A stretch of 64,000 nt of DNA from Butyrivibrio sp. AE3004 (GCF_000703165.1 NZ_JNLQ01000002.1:1302001-1366000), one strand, 5' to 3'. Counted from the first letter of the stretch, positions 27,524-36,889 are shown. Numbers and translations are program-made. Notes: a model not told the origin generated them from the letters alone.

Positions 27524-30500
27524 ATGAAAAAGCGTTTAACGTTTTTATTGTCTCTTATGATGGTTGGGGGGCTAATCATAGGAAACGGAACAGACACGTT
27601 AGCTGCAAGCGTAGTAGGAGGAAGCTATGTTAAAGGGGATAACGAGAATAACCCGGTAGTTTCTCAGAACTACGGCGCAGATCCGGGAGTTATGGTATAT
27701 GATGATACAGTTTATATCTATGCTACAAATGATTCTCAGGAACTTGCAGGTAATAACGAAAATACTTATGGCAAAATCGACACATTAAATTGTTATTCTT
27801 CTAAAGATCTCGTGAACTGGACAGATCATGGCAGCTTTAAGATTGCCGGAAGCAGCGGAGCAGCAAAGTGGGCAAGAAATTCATGGGCACCTTGCATCAC
27901 AAGCAAGAAGATTAACGGTAAGGATAAATTCTTCCTTTATTTTGCAAATAATGGAAGCGGAATCGGTGTTTTGACAGCTGATTCACCCACAGGACCCTGG
28001 AAGGATCCTATTGGAAAAGCACTTATAACAGGTGCGACACCCGGATGCAGCGGAGTTACATGGATGTTTGATCCTGCTGTACTCGTTGATTCAGACGGGA
28101 CAGGATATCTTTATTTTGGTGGCGGAATACCGAATAATCAGTATGCACATCCCAAGACAGCAAGAGTTATAAAACTTGGCAGTGATATGATAAGCGTTTC
28201 CGGGTCTGCAGCAACCATTGATGCACCGTATCTGTTTGAGGATTCCGGAATCAATAAGATTGGCAACAAGTATTACTACTCCTATTGCTCAAACTGGAAT
28301 TGCAGCGGTGGATTAAACAATGCAGCCATTGAATACATGACAAGTAACAGCCCGATGGGACCTTTTACATATCAGGGCGAGGTTATGAAAAATCCCGGTG
28401 TGTTCTTCAATGGTTCTACAGGTAACAACCATCACCAGATTTTTGAATTTGGCGGACAGTATTACCTTGCTTATCACACAAGATCTGTTGAGTCAAAAGT
28501 AATAGGTAAGAGCCTTGGTTACAGAACAACTCAGATTGATAAGTTAAGTGTATCAAATGGTAAGATCAGTTCCCTTACACCTTCAATGACCGGTGTATCG
28601 CAGACTTCATATGTTGATCCCTATTCAGCTGTTCAGGCTGAGACAATGTTTACTCAGTGCGGAATAGGTGTATCAGGAAACGGTGATGGTACTGCATGGG
28701 TTGACAGTATTTCTAACGGTGATTACACAAAAGTTAAGGGAGTTAATTTCTCAAAAGGACTTAGTTCAATTACGGTTAGCGTAAACAGCAGAGGCACAGG
28801 AACGATTCAGGTAAGAGAGGGAAGTCCAAGCGGTAACCTTCTCGGTACCATAAATCTTTCTAATACAAATAACAAGAATACAGAGTTTACAGGCTCTATG
28901 AAGAATGTTACCGGAGTTAAAAACATTTGCTTTGTATTCAACGGAAGCTTTGAGTTTGATTATTGGAAAGCAACTGCTCAGGGTGAGACAGCAGGCGGTA
29001 ATCAGGGTCAGAATGATAACCAGGGTCAGACTCAGGGCGGAAATGACAGCCAGGTAAATAATAATAAGGTTGAGTGCGAGAACATGACCAAGAGTGGTCA
29101 GTATACAGGCACTATTACAAGTCCTTTTAACGGTGCTGTCCTTTATGCAAATAAAGATACGGTTAGCTTTGACCAGTACTTTGCATATGGCACTCATAAT
29201 TTTACACTTCGTGGAGCATCAGATAGTAAGAACATGGCTAAAGTCGACCTTAAGATCGGCGGAGAGTCAAAGGGAACCTTTTATTTCGGAGATGAATATC
29301 CCGCAGAATATACTATAGAGAATGTCAGCCATGCTACAGGAGCAACTACTGTAGAGCTTACGGTTACATCTGATGATGGAACTTGGGATGCATATATCGA
29401 TTACCTTACATGGGACAGCGGCCAAGGTCAGTCTCAGGGTGGTAATCAGTCTGCTGATCAGGGTGGTAACCAGGGTGGAAATCAAGGCCAGGGACAGGCA
29501 CTTAATCCTTCAGACCTTACACTCTTAAATACCTACGGACATACCTTCGGCTACTCAGGAACCTGCATCAATCTTTATCAGCTTCGCGATGTCAATACAC
29601 TGGCACTGCTGAAGAAGAACTATAACAGTATTACGCTTGAAAATGAGATGAAGCCGGATGCACTTCTTGGCGGTTCAGCAAAACTTATTTCCGTTGCGGA
29701 TGCAAAGAATCGCGGATACTATATTCCGGATAATTACAAGGAAGCATATGTTCCTCAGATTAATTTCAATACAGTTGATGAAGTTATGAAGATATGCTAT
29801 GAGAATGGACTTAGAATGAGAGCCCATACCCTTGTATGGCATTCACAGACACCAAGTTGGTTCTTTAGAAACAATTATGCAGGAAACGGTGGATTTGTAA
29901 ATCAGTCCACAATGGATGCCCGTCTTGAAATGTATGTAAAGACTGTTATGAATCATGTTTACTTAAGTGATTACGGCAGTGTTGTATATGCATGGGACAT
30001 TGCAAATGAAATCCTTCATGCAAGCAATTCCGGTTGGGAAGCAGTTTACGGCAATAACAAGACAAATGCATCATATGTAAAGAAAGCATTTACTTATGCT
30101 TATCAGACACTTGATTATTTTGGTCTTGCAGGTAAGGTAAGCCTTTTCTACAACGATTACAACACATATATGGAAGTTAATGATGTAATCAAACTTGTAA
30201 ATTACATCAACTCAGATCAGAAAATATGCTCAGGTGTTGGTATGCAATCTCACCTCGGAACTAACTATCCTTCTCCGGATTACTATACTCAGGCTCTCAA
30301 ATCCTTCCTAAATGCCGGATTTGAAGTGCAGATCACAGAGATGGATATTACAAACAAGGGTGATAATGATCTGTCTAACTACGTATATACTCTTTACAAG
30401 AACATAAATGCACTTAAGAAGAATGGAAGTAAGATTACAGGAATTACATGGTGGGGACTTTCAGATCAGGTTACCTGGATCAATAATGCAAAGCCGCTTC

Positions 30501-31582
30501 TTTTCAGCACACCTACATCAAAGAAACCGGCATATGATAAGGTAATCCAGGCTTATACTGAAGCGTTCGGTGTACCTTCAACAGGCTATACACCTGAGCC
30601 GCTTCCTACACCCAAGCCTTCTGATGATCCTCAGCAGGAAAATCCTCAGCCGGCTGATGAACCTGCAAATACAGGTGACAATCATGATGCAGCACGTATT
30701 AATGATGGCTGGTATTATCTTAAGAATACACTTTCTCAGAAATATCTTACTGTTGAAGGAAACAGTGCTGATGGATGGGTAAATGTATGCATCAGCACAG
30801 GAACAGGCGTTGATGGACAGAAATGGTATGTTACAAATACAGATGATGGATTTATTACACTTACAAGCAAACTCGGTAACGTAATGCTTGATGTAGCAAA
30901 CGGTGAAAATGAAGATGGCGCAAACATCGGAATTTATCAGGGTTATGGCGGAGATGCCCAGAAGTTTGTAGTAAAGAAGACAGATAACGATGGTATATAT
31001 ACAATCGCTACAAAAGCTTCAAACGGAACAAAGAACATTGATGTTTATGAGCATAAGACAAGCGACGGTACTAATGTGTGTCAGTGGACTTACTATGGCA
31101 ATCCTAATCAGCAGTGGCAGTTTGAGCAGATAAATGAGGAGCAGAACAGTGGCAGCCAGGAACAGCCTGTAAATGAAGAACCTGCTACTGATCCTTGGCA
31201 GGAAGACCCTCAGCCTCAACCGGAGCCTTTGCCTGTACCGGAACCTCAGCCTCAACCGGAGCCCACACCTGTAGAGCCCGAAAATCCTTTATCAGGCGCT
31301 CTTGACCTTGAGTATTCAATCAATAATTGGGGTAGCGGCTACCAGGTTAGCTTTAAAATTTCCAATAATTCCGGAAGTGATGTTAACACCTGGACACTGA
31401 AGCTTAAGAAGAGTGATATAACAATCGGTTCAAGTTGGAATGTAAGCGTAACAGAAGACGGTGATTATTTTGTAATAACACCTGTAGACTGGAATGCACA
31501 TCTTAGCAATGGACAGAGCATTGAGTTTGGTGTACTCGGTGATGGCTCAATCGGTAGTACTATCGGATATACATTAAATTAA
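27524..31582 (+). CDS. Secreted multimodular xylanolytic enzyme: GH43-CBM6-CBM36-GH10-CBM13-CBM2
   Basis: This is a 1352-residue secreted enzyme with a signal peptide (cleavage after about TLAAS). Domains: GH43 at about 30-355, with Asp53 in GADPGVMV, an Asp in WMFDPAVLVD and Glu239 in YLFEDSG. A CBM6-like module follows at about 359-487, a Gln/Gly linker, then CBM36 at about 514-630 (VECENM ... SDDGTWDAYIDYL). GH10 xylanase spans about 660-1020 (RAHTLVWHSQTPSWF, Glu829 in WDIANE, Glu939 in VQITEMD). A ricin-type CBM13 (about 1059-1202), a Pro/Glu/Gln linker and a C-terminal CBM2 (about 1255-1352) complete it. It would cut the xylan backbone and remove side chains or xylobiose. No cell-wall anchor or dockerin is visible. 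ATG 27524 has AAAGGGG upstream; an earlier in-frame TTG at 27437 lies in the palindrome. Confidence 0.94.
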   Translation: MKKRLTFLLSLMMVGGLIIGNGTDTLAASVVGGSYVKGDNENNPVVSQNYGADPGVMVYDDTVYIYATNDSQELAGNNENTYGKIDTLNCYSSKDLVNWTDHGSFKIAGSSGAAKWARNSWAPCITSKKINGKDKFFLYFANNGSGIGVLTADSPTGPWKDPIGKALITGATPGCSGVTWMFDPAVLVDSDGTGYLYFGGGIPNNQYAHPKTARVIKLGSDMISVSGSAATIDAPYLFEDSGINKIGNKYYYSYCSNWNCSGGLNNAAIEYMTSNSPMGPFTYQGEVMKNPGVFFNGSTGNNHHQIFEFGGQYYLAYHTRSVESKVIGKSLGYRTTQIDKLSVSNGKISSLTPSMTGVSQTSYVDPYSAVQAETMFTQCGIGVSGNGDGTAWVDSISNGDYTKVKGVNFSKGLSSITVSVNSRGTGTIQVREGSPSGNLLGTINLSNTNNKNTEFTGSMKNVTGVKNICFVFNGSFEFDYWKATAQGETAGGNQGQNDNQGQTQGGNDSQVNNNKVECENMTKSGQYTGTITSPFNGAVLYANKDTVSFDQYFAYGTHNFTLRGASDSKNMAKVDLKIGGESKGTFYFGDEYPAEYTIENVSHATGATTVELTVTSDDGTWDAYIDYLTWDSGQGQSQGGNQSADQGGNQGGNQGQGQALNPSDLTLLNTYGHTFGYSGTCINLYQLRDVNTLALLKKNYNSITLENEMKPDALLGGSAKLISVADAKNRGYYIPDNYKEAYVPQINFNTVDEVMKICYENGLRMRAHTLVWHSQTPSWFFRNNYAGNGGFVNQSTMDARLEMYVKTVMNHVYLSDYGSVVYAWDIANEILHASNSGWEAVYGNNKTNASYVKKAFTYAYQTLDYFGLAGKVSLFYNDYNTYMEVNDVIKLVNYINSDQKICSGVGMQSHLGTNYPSPDYYTQALKSFLNAGFEVQITEMDITNKGDNDLSNYVYTLYKNINALKKNGSKITGITWWGLSDQVTWINNAKPLLFSTPTSKKPAYDKVIQAYTEAFGVPSTGYTPEPLPTPKPSDDPQQENPQPADEPANTGDNHDAARINDGWYYLKNTLSQKYLTVEGNSADGWVNVCISTGTGVDGQKWYVTNTDDGFITLTSKLGNVMLDVANGENEDGANIGIYQGYGGDAQKFVVKKTDNDGIYTIATKASNGTKNIDVYEHKTSDGTNVCQWTYYGNPNQQWQFEQINEEQNSGSQEQPVNEEPATDPWQEDPQPQPEPLPVPEPQPQPEPTPVEPENPLSGALDLEYSINNWGSGYQVSFKISNNSGSDVNTWTLKLKKSDITIGSSWNVSVTEDGDYFVITPVDWNAHLSNGQSIEFGVLGDGSIGSTIGYTLN

Positions 31583-31604
31583 AAAATCTATTTAGTCTAA
31601 AGAG

Positions 31605-31636
31605 GGCTGCTGCACAAAGTGTTGGCAGCCTTTTTT
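31605..31636 (+). terminator. Terminator of the xylanase gene
   Basis: GGCTGC (31605-31610) pairs with GCAGCC (31625-31630), with an inner CAC/GTG pair, followed by TTTTTT. Confidence 0.85.
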
Positions 31637-31791
31637 ATCTTTTAATTGTTTTTTAGTATCTATGAAAAAAATTCAATTAAAGGAATAATCTATGCTATAG
31701 TATATGCTGTATTATGACAGCAGTACTAGGCAACAGACCGGTATGAGTCAGATAAAAACAAGCATTAAATAGGTGAGGAGAGAGTTAAAAA

Positions 31792-32697
31792 ATGACTATA
31801 TTACAGCTTAAATATGTAATTGCAATCGATGAAGAGTGCTCTATGAGAAAAGCTGCTGACAGATTATATGTATCTCAACCGGGACTTTCCAGTGCGATCA
31901 GGGATCTTGAAAAGGAGCTTGGTATTCAGATTTTTGAAAGAGTCCACAATGGAGTTGTTACGACATCCGCAGGTGCCTCATTTATAGCTTATGCAAGAAA
32001 CGCGGTGGAACAGTTCGAGAAAGTTGAAGACAAGTATCTCAACACAAAAAATGACAAGCCGACTTTTTCGGTTTCGATGCAGCATTACACTATTGCCGTA
32101 AATGCATTTATCGATACCGTCAAAGAATACGACCTTGATGAATATCAGTTTTCAATAAAGGAAACTCAGACAGGCGAAGTCATTGAAGATGTAAAAAACA
32201 TGAAGAGTGAGATAGGAGTGATCGCTCTCAGTGATTTTAATAAGAATACATTCAAAAAAATATTTGCAGATGCATCACTTGAATTTCACACTTTGTTTAC
32301 GAGGAATACCTATGTTTACTTAAGAAAGGACCATCCTCTTGCAGATAAAGAGGAATTGTCTCTTGAGGAACTTCAGGATTATCCCTGTATGGTATTTGAT
32401 CAGGGGGATAACACTTCTTTCTACTATAGGGAAGAAGCACTTGCTACTTACGATTACAAAAAAATAATAAGTACCAATGAGAGAGCTACATCAATAGAAC
32501 TCATGCTGGGACTTAACGGCTACGCTGTAGGAGCTGCAATGCTTGGTGACAGCCTTAATTCTTCCGATCTTACTCATATAAAATTAAAAGAGGAAGAAAA
32601 TCTTACTTTCGGGTACATTATCAGAAAAGGGGCACAGCTTAGTGAGATGGGACAGAGATTCGTTGAGAAGCTTGAAAGCCATGCACAGACAGACTAA
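31792..32697 (+). CDS. LysR-family transcriptional regulator
   Basis: This 301-residue protein has an N-terminal winged helix-turn-helix (MRKAADRLYVSQPGLSSAI, then LEKELGIQIFER) and a C-terminal periplasmic-binding-like effector domain (HTLFTRNTYVYLRKDHPL ... NGYAVGAAMLG). GAGGAGAGAG precedes the ATG. LysR regulators usually control an adjacent divergent gene, but the upstream gene here is the co-oriented xylanase with its own terminator. Its target may be itself or a distant operon. The N-terminus resembles regulators of sulfur and amino-acid uptake, but no assignment is justified. It ends in a strong terminator. Confidence 0.92.
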   Translation: MTILQLKYVIAIDEECSMRKAADRLYVSQPGLSSAIRDLEKELGIQIFERVHNGVVTTSAGASFIAYARNAVEQFEKVEDKYLNTKNDKPTFSVSMQHYTIAVNAFIDTVKEYDLDEYQFSIKETQTGEVIEDVKNMKSEIGVIALSDFNKNTFKKIFADASLEFHTLFTRNTYVYLRKDHPLADKEELSLEELQDYPCMVFDQGDNTSFYYREEALATYDYKKIISTNERATSIELMLGLNGYAVGAAMLGDSLNSSDLTHIKLKEEENLTFGYIIRKGAQLSEMGQRFVEKLESHAQTD

Positions 32698-32740
32698 AAA
32701 AATTATGATTTCGTGCTAAGTACTTTGTTCAAATAAAAAA

Positions 32741-32777
32741 AGTCGGAACCGAAATTAGCAAGGTTCCGACTTTTTTT
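32741..32777. terminator. Bidirectional terminator
   Basis: AGTCGGAACC (32741-32750) pairs with GGTTCCGACT (32762-32771), preceded by an A-run and followed by TTTTTT. It serves the LysR gene and the convergent small gene. Confidence 0.92.
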
Positions 32778-32813
32778 ATTGTGCGCCTTATGGCACACGT
32801 TTTAGCTATTTGA

Positions 32814-33032
32814 TTATTTTACCTTCATAGGAATGAGCTGTAGATTTCCTGTCCCGAAGAAGAGAGAATTTCTGATCATTCCGATTCTGTACAAATTAAG
32901 TATATAAAACATCATACATATAATTGTGGATATGCCAAACACCCTGATAAGTTCTTCAACAGTTGGCGGATATCCGTGTCTTCTTGCATAATTCCCAACA
33001 TATTCAGCAATTTTTGATTCGAGTATCTTCAT
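32814..33032 (-). CDS. Orphan LexA-like winged-helix DNA-binding protein
   Basis: This 72-residue protein has a first half (IAEYVGNYARRHGYPPTVEE, then LIRVFGIS) that reads like the LexA N-terminal DNA-binding domain, where GYPPSVREI..A.GLSS is the consensus. The second half (FYILNLYRIGMIRNS, then GNLQLIP) follows the wing region of LexA. There is no peptidase domain; the gene stops where LexA would enter its hinge. Hydrophobic substitutions (TIICMMFY) occupy the recognition helix, so DNA specificity, if any, differs from LexA. AAGGAAGG lies upstream. It could be a small regulator, or a membrane-associated relic. Homology is by eye. Confidence 0.6.
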   Translation of the reverse strand: MKILESKIAEYVGNYARRHGYPPTVEELIRVFGISTIICMMFYILNLYRIGMIRNSLFFGTGNLQLIPMKVK

Positions 33033-33286
33033 ACGCCTACCTTCCTTTTAAAATTTGAAATACCATAAAAGAGATAATAACGTAATTTTGTTATCATTTT
33101 GTGTTTTCTTTCTTAATATTTCGTCAGAAATAGAATATTAGCACTTATTTATTCTTTATAATCTCTTTCACAAATTTATCCTACGAACTTTGCAGCAGAA
33201 AAGCCTAAAGAAAATAACCTGAGAACAGTTTTTTCATAGAAAACATGCCACAAATTCAGCCGAAAAAAATGAAGAAATTCTTAAAA
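33033..33286. other. Gene-free spacer upstream of the heat-shock gene
   Basis: Together with the elements at 33287-33366 this is a 440-base stretch without genes. The first 250 bases are AT-rich and presumably contain the promoter of the minus-strand LexA-like gene; nothing else is recognisable. Confidence 0.4.
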
Positions 33287-33310
33287 TCCGCATGTTTACT
33301 TGCATGCGGA
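33287..33310. promoter_or_regulatory. 8-bp inverted repeat next to the CIRCE operator
   Basis: TCCGCATG (33287-33294) and CATGCGGA (33303-33310) form a perfect inverted repeat with an 8-base centre, ending 16 bases before CIRCE. It could be a second operator or a short hairpin insulating the promoter. Confidence 0.5.
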
Positions 33311-33326
33311 TTACTTATAAAAAATA

Positions 33327-33353
33327 TTAGCACTCACTTGACAAGAGTGCTAA
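33327..33353. promoter_or_regulatory. CIRCE element (HrcA operator)
   Basis: TTAGCACTC, nine bases, GAGTGCTAA: a perfect match to the CIRCE consensus. HrcA binds it and represses heat-shock genes until misfolded protein titrates GroEL. It overlaps the -35 box of the Hsp20 promoter, so repression by blocking polymerase is expected. Confidence 0.97.
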
Positions 33354-33366
33354 CAAGTGTTATAAC
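33338..33366 (+). promoter_or_regulatory. Promoter of the Hsp20 gene
   Basis: A consensus -35 TTGACA (33338-33343), lying in the CIRCE centre, is followed after 17 bases by TATAAC (33361-33366). Transcription would start near 33373, giving a leader of about 100 bases. Confidence 0.85.
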
Positions 33367-33471
33367 AGTTATAGAACAAGGGAACAGAAACAGGAAGCAA
33401 TAATTTATAAGGCTTCTGTCCCTAATGCTCAAAGTTTATAAATATCATTTATATATAAGGAGGTAACTATT

Positions 33472-33921
33472 ATGTTGATGCCTAGTATTTTTGATGAGAA
33501 ATTGTTTGATAACTGGTTTGATTTCCCGATGTTTGGAGATTTTGATAACACCGAGAGGAAGCTTTACGGAAGACATGCCGACAGATTGATGAAGACTGAT
33601 GTTCACGAGAACGATGATCACTATGAAGTTGATATTGATCTTCCGGGATTTAAGAAGGAAGAGATTAAGCTTGAACTTGATAATGGATATCTCACAGTAA
33701 GTGCTGCTAAGGGACTTGATAAGGATGAGACGGATCATAAGGGCAAACTTATCAGACAGGAGCGTTATAGCGGATCAATGCAGAGAAGCTTTTATATTGG
33801 TGAGAACCTTACAGAAGAGGATATTAAGGCAAGCTTCAGACATGGAGTACTTAGTCTTTGCGTTCCTAAGAAAGAACAGCCTAAAGTTCCTGAAAAGAAG
33901 ATGATAATGATTGAAGGATAA
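33472..33921 (+). CDS. Hsp20 / alpha-crystallin small heat-shock protein
   Basis: This 149-residue holding chaperone has an N-terminal aromatic region (DNWFDFPMFGDF). Its alpha-crystallin domain (KTDVHENDDHYEVDIDLPGF ... NGYLTVSA ... ERYSGSMQRSFYIG) carries the conserved closing motif GVLSLCVPKKE. It binds unfolding proteins as oligomers to prevent aggregation. AAGGAGG precedes the ATG. It is monocistronic, between a perfect CIRCE/promoter and a strong terminator, so it is a clear HrcA regulon member. Direct HrcA control of a small heat-shock gene is less usual than control of groESL and dnaK. Confidence 0.96.
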   Translation: MLMPSIFDEKLFDNWFDFPMFGDFDNTERKLYGRHADRLMKTDVHENDDHYEVDIDLPGFKKEEIKLELDNGYLTVSAAKGLDKDETDHKGKLIRQERYSGSMQRSFYIGENLTEEDIKASFRHGVLSLCVPKKEQPKVPEKKMIMIEG

Positions 33922-33942
33922 ATACTTTTAAGTTTAATTGAT

Positions 33943-33978
33943 GTCCGGCCACTGAACTATTTTTGGTGGCCGGACTTT
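33943..33978 (+). terminator. Terminator of the Hsp20 gene
   Basis: GTCCGGCCAC (33943-33952) pairs perfectly with GTGGCCGGAC (33966-33975) and is followed by TTT. The T-tract is short but the stem is very GC-rich. Confidence 0.8.
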
Positions 33979-34055
33979 CATCTTGGCGGAGCACCTTCTT
34001 CATGCTCATAATTATGTTTTTTTCTATGTATTCTGGATTCTTTTTCATAGGCAGT

Positions 34056-34243
34056 CCAGCCCCAAGGTATCCGATTGGAAATGTGCAGTTCTCGGACACG
34101 GATGATGATTTTCAAGATGAAGAAATGAAGTGAGCTCGACTGCTACGAACAACGCTGAGTGGAGAGCTCCCTTCATTTTTGAGTCTTAGAAATCACACCG
34201 AAGATGAAAACATGCATTTCCGAATGGATGTCTTGGGGCTGGG
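34056..34243. repeat. Long imperfect inverted repeat / structured intergenic element
   Basis: The left arm 34056-34088 (starting CCAGCCCCAAGGTATCC) is the near reverse complement of 34211-34243 (ending TCTTGGGGCTGG). Inside lies a second inverted pair, AATGAAGTGAGCTC (34124-34137) with GAGCTCCCTTCATT (34164-34177), one mismatch, followed by TTT. Read outward on opposite strands, the two arms give related peptides (FPIGYLGAG and FPNGCLGAG), suggesting two inverted copies of one repeat. It fills most of the 463-base gap 33922-34384. It could be a miniature inverted-repeat element or a structured RNA. Confidence 0.55.
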
Positions 34244-34384
34244 CGTAAGGAAAGACACTACACTATTTATAAAAAATTTACGCAATATTTAATATAAATA
34301 AATATACATTCTCTTTAATTTATAATGAACCGATACTTATAGTGGTAGAATTATTTATATCATAATGAGGTCGGTGTTTCTTTT

Positions 34385-36889
34385 ATGGCAAAACAGTCTA
34401 CGCTTGAAAAAATACGAGTTGTATTAATTATGATAAGCGTCCTTTGCCTTATTATAGCTGTTATATTTTTAAGGCAGTTTGTGACGACGGATGAAGAAAC
34501 CTCGATGGATGAACCTGCTTACAAGGGCGAGGTACAGCATCGAGTTCTTTTGTTGTCTTCTTATAATTCCCAATATTATACTTTTGATCCTCAGATAGAA
34601 GGACTTAGAGAAAGCTTTGATCCTAACGGCATTGAATTTGACGTTATGTTTATGGATGCAAAGAAACACGGTTCTGCTAAGGACACAGAGACTTTTCATG
34701 ATTATTTTATTAATCGGGTTGATATAAAAAATGATTATGACGGTGTAATGCTCGGAGATGATGAAGCAGTAAAATTTGCCATGAAATACAAGGAGGAATT
34801 ATTTGACGATATACCTCTGGTTTTCTTTGGTGTTAATAATATGACATTGGCACAGATGGCTGTTGAACGGTATGGAATGTATGGCTTTTTTGAAAATGAT
34901 TATCTTATAGATACAATTGACCTTTCTATACAGCTAATGCCGGACAGAAAAAAATATTACGGAATACATGACAGTTCGCCTGCAGGACTCGCAGATATGG
35001 TGCTTTACAACAGAATGAAAAAGAAGTATCAGGGTTACGAGTTCAATGAAATAAATGTAGCTACAGTTCCTTTTGAGGATCTGCCAGAAATATTACAGTC
35101 TATCCCCAAGGATTCAGTTCTGATTTACATGACTTGCTTTACTGATTCCTCCAAAATTGTTCATTCAACAAATGAAATGACAAATATCATAACAAATAAT
35201 ACAAAGGTTCCGATTATGAGAAACTTTTCGAGCGGGTATTCTGACGGGGTACTTGGAAGTATAGGAATGGACTTTGTATTTCAATGCAAATCTGCAGCTA
35301 CTGTAATGACAAATATTCTTACGGATAATCCTGTAAGCGGAGAGCGTCTTGTTGTAGAGACTCCGCATTATGCTGAATTTGATTATTCGGAGATTAAAGA
35401 GTTTGGAATAGATGAAACACTGCTTCCTGAGGATGTTGTAGTCTTTAATCATCCGCTGACATTCTTTGATATGTACGGAAAAATATTCCCTACCATGGGA
35501 CTGATATTTCTTTCCATGGTATTCCTTTTGATGGGAGTATATGTCACTGTTTTAATAGGTAATGAAACTAACAACGAACTGAAAAAATCACGGGATGATC
35601 TTGAAAAATCTAAGGACCGTCTAAAATATCAGGCTGAACATGATGAATTTCTTGATATTCTTAACAGAAGAAGTGCTGTTGAATATTTGCGAAATAATCT
35701 GACTATAAAAAATATCTATTCTATTCTTATGATTGATATAGATAATTTTAAAGATGTAAACGAAACTTATGGGCACCAGCTTGCCGATGAGATACTTAAA
35801 TATCTGTCCGGTAATCTTGAGAGCATAGCAAAAGAGCGTGAATGGATGATTGCCAGATACGGCGGTGATGAATTTTTATTAATGGTCCCGAAGGAACAGA
35901 TTGATGAAAATTCTGAGACAATAGATGAAATCATGGACATTTTCAGGACTCCTATACCTGTTGGGGATGAGACTATTATCTTATCTTGTAGTATAGGAAT
36001 TTCTGTTTCAGATGGCGTAACCTTACCGGATCAGCATATTATGAATGCTGAAATAGCAATGTATGAAGCAAAGCAGCGGGGACGTAATAAAGCGTTCAAA
36101 TACGCTGATGAACTTAAAAAGAAAGTACGTGAAGAAAACAAGATCAAGGCAAAGATCCTTGATGCCTTTGATAATAACGGCTTTTACATGGTTTATCAGC
36201 CTCAGGTTGATGCGGCAACAAAGAAAGTTTCAGGCTTTGAAGCTCTTGTTCGAATGAAAGCAGAGGGCTTATATCCTAATGTGTTTATACCTATACTCGA
36301 AACAAGCGGATGGATCGGAAGACTTGGAAGGCTTACAACGGAGCTTGTAATAAAACAGCTTGCAACATGGCGCAAGGAAGGTTATGAATTACATCCTGTT
36401 TCTATTAATTTTTCAAGTAATCAGATAGGTGATACGAGCTATGCGGACTTTATAAAAGACCTTCTTTCACGTTATAATATTTCAGGAGAATTTATCGAAA
36501 TAGAAATAACTGAAGGACTGTTTCTTGAAAGAACAGAGCAGGCAGAGCGTCTGTTTGACCAGCTAAAAGAGCTTGGAATCAAACTTTTAATGGATGATTT
36601 CGGAACAGGCTATTCTTCACTTGGATACCTGACTTATATTCCGGTTGATTATGTGAAACTTGATAAATCATTGGTAGACAGTTATCTTGTGGATGGAAAG
36701 GACTCTTTTATTAAAGATGTAATTCAGCTTGTCCACGACATTGATAAGCGTGTTATAGTTGAGGGTGTCGAGGAAAAATGGCAGTATGAGAGGCTTAAAC
36801 TATTTAAGGCTGACATAATCCAGGGCTTCTACTTCAGTAAACCGCTAAGTCCATCAGAAGCGATACTGTTTGATGCGGGAGATAAATAA
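34385..36889 (+). CDS. Membrane sensor with GGDEF and EAL domains
   Basis: This 834-residue protein has an N-terminal span (about 9-29) and an outside domain resembling ABC-type substrate-binding proteins (RVLLLSSYNSQYYTFDPQ ... YDGVMLGDDEAVKFA), about 50-350. A second span at about 366-391 leads to a short coiled coil, GGDEF (RYGGDEF, Gly493) and EAL (FEALVRM, Glu619). GGDEF makes and EAL degrades cyclic-di-GMP. Both active sites look intact, including DDFGTGYSS and LDKSLV in EAL. The RxxD inhibitory site before GGDEF is not present. It would link an extracellular ligand to c-di-GMP, controlling motility or surface polymers. The net activity cannot be predicted. Confidence 0.92.
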   Translation: MAKQSTLEKIRVVLIMISVLCLIIAVIFLRQFVTTDEETSMDEPAYKGEVQHRVLLLSSYNSQYYTFDPQIEGLRESFDPNGIEFDVMFMDAKKHGSAKDTETFHDYFINRVDIKNDYDGVMLGDDEAVKFAMKYKEELFDDIPLVFFGVNNMTLAQMAVERYGMYGFFENDYLIDTIDLSIQLMPDRKKYYGIHDSSPAGLADMVLYNRMKKKYQGYEFNEINVATVPFEDLPEILQSIPKDSVLIYMTCFTDSSKIVHSTNEMTNIITNNTKVPIMRNFSSGYSDGVLGSIGMDFVFQCKSAATVMTNILTDNPVSGERLVVETPHYAEFDYSEIKEFGIDETLLPEDVVVFNHPLTFFDMYGKIFPTMGLIFLSMVFLLMGVYVTVLIGNETNNELKKSRDDLEKSKDRLKYQAEHDEFLDILNRRSAVEYLRNNLTIKNIYSILMIDIDNFKDVNETYGHQLADEILKYLSGNLESIAKEREWMIARYGGDEFLLMVPKEQIDENSETIDEIMDIFRTPIPVGDETIILSCSIGISVSDGVTLPDQHIMNAEIAMYEAKQRGRNKAFKYADELKKKVREENKIKAKILDAFDNNGFYMVYQPQVDAATKKVSGFEALVRMKAEGLYPNVFIPILETSGWIGRLGRLTTELVIKQLATWRKEGYELHPVSINFSSNQIGDTSYADFIKDLLSRYNISGEFIEIEITEGLFLERTEQAERLFDQLKELGIKLLMDDFGTGYSSLGYLTYIPVDYVKLDKSLVDSYLVDGKDSFIKDVIQLVHDIDKRVIVEGVEEKWQYERLKLFKADIIQGFYFSKPLSPSEAILFDAGDK

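Noticed and set aside
33881..34099. 72-codon minus-strand frame after Hsp20
   Set aside because: It spans the terminator stem and one arm of the inverted repeat and has no convincing ribosome binding site; I treat it as part of the repeat element.
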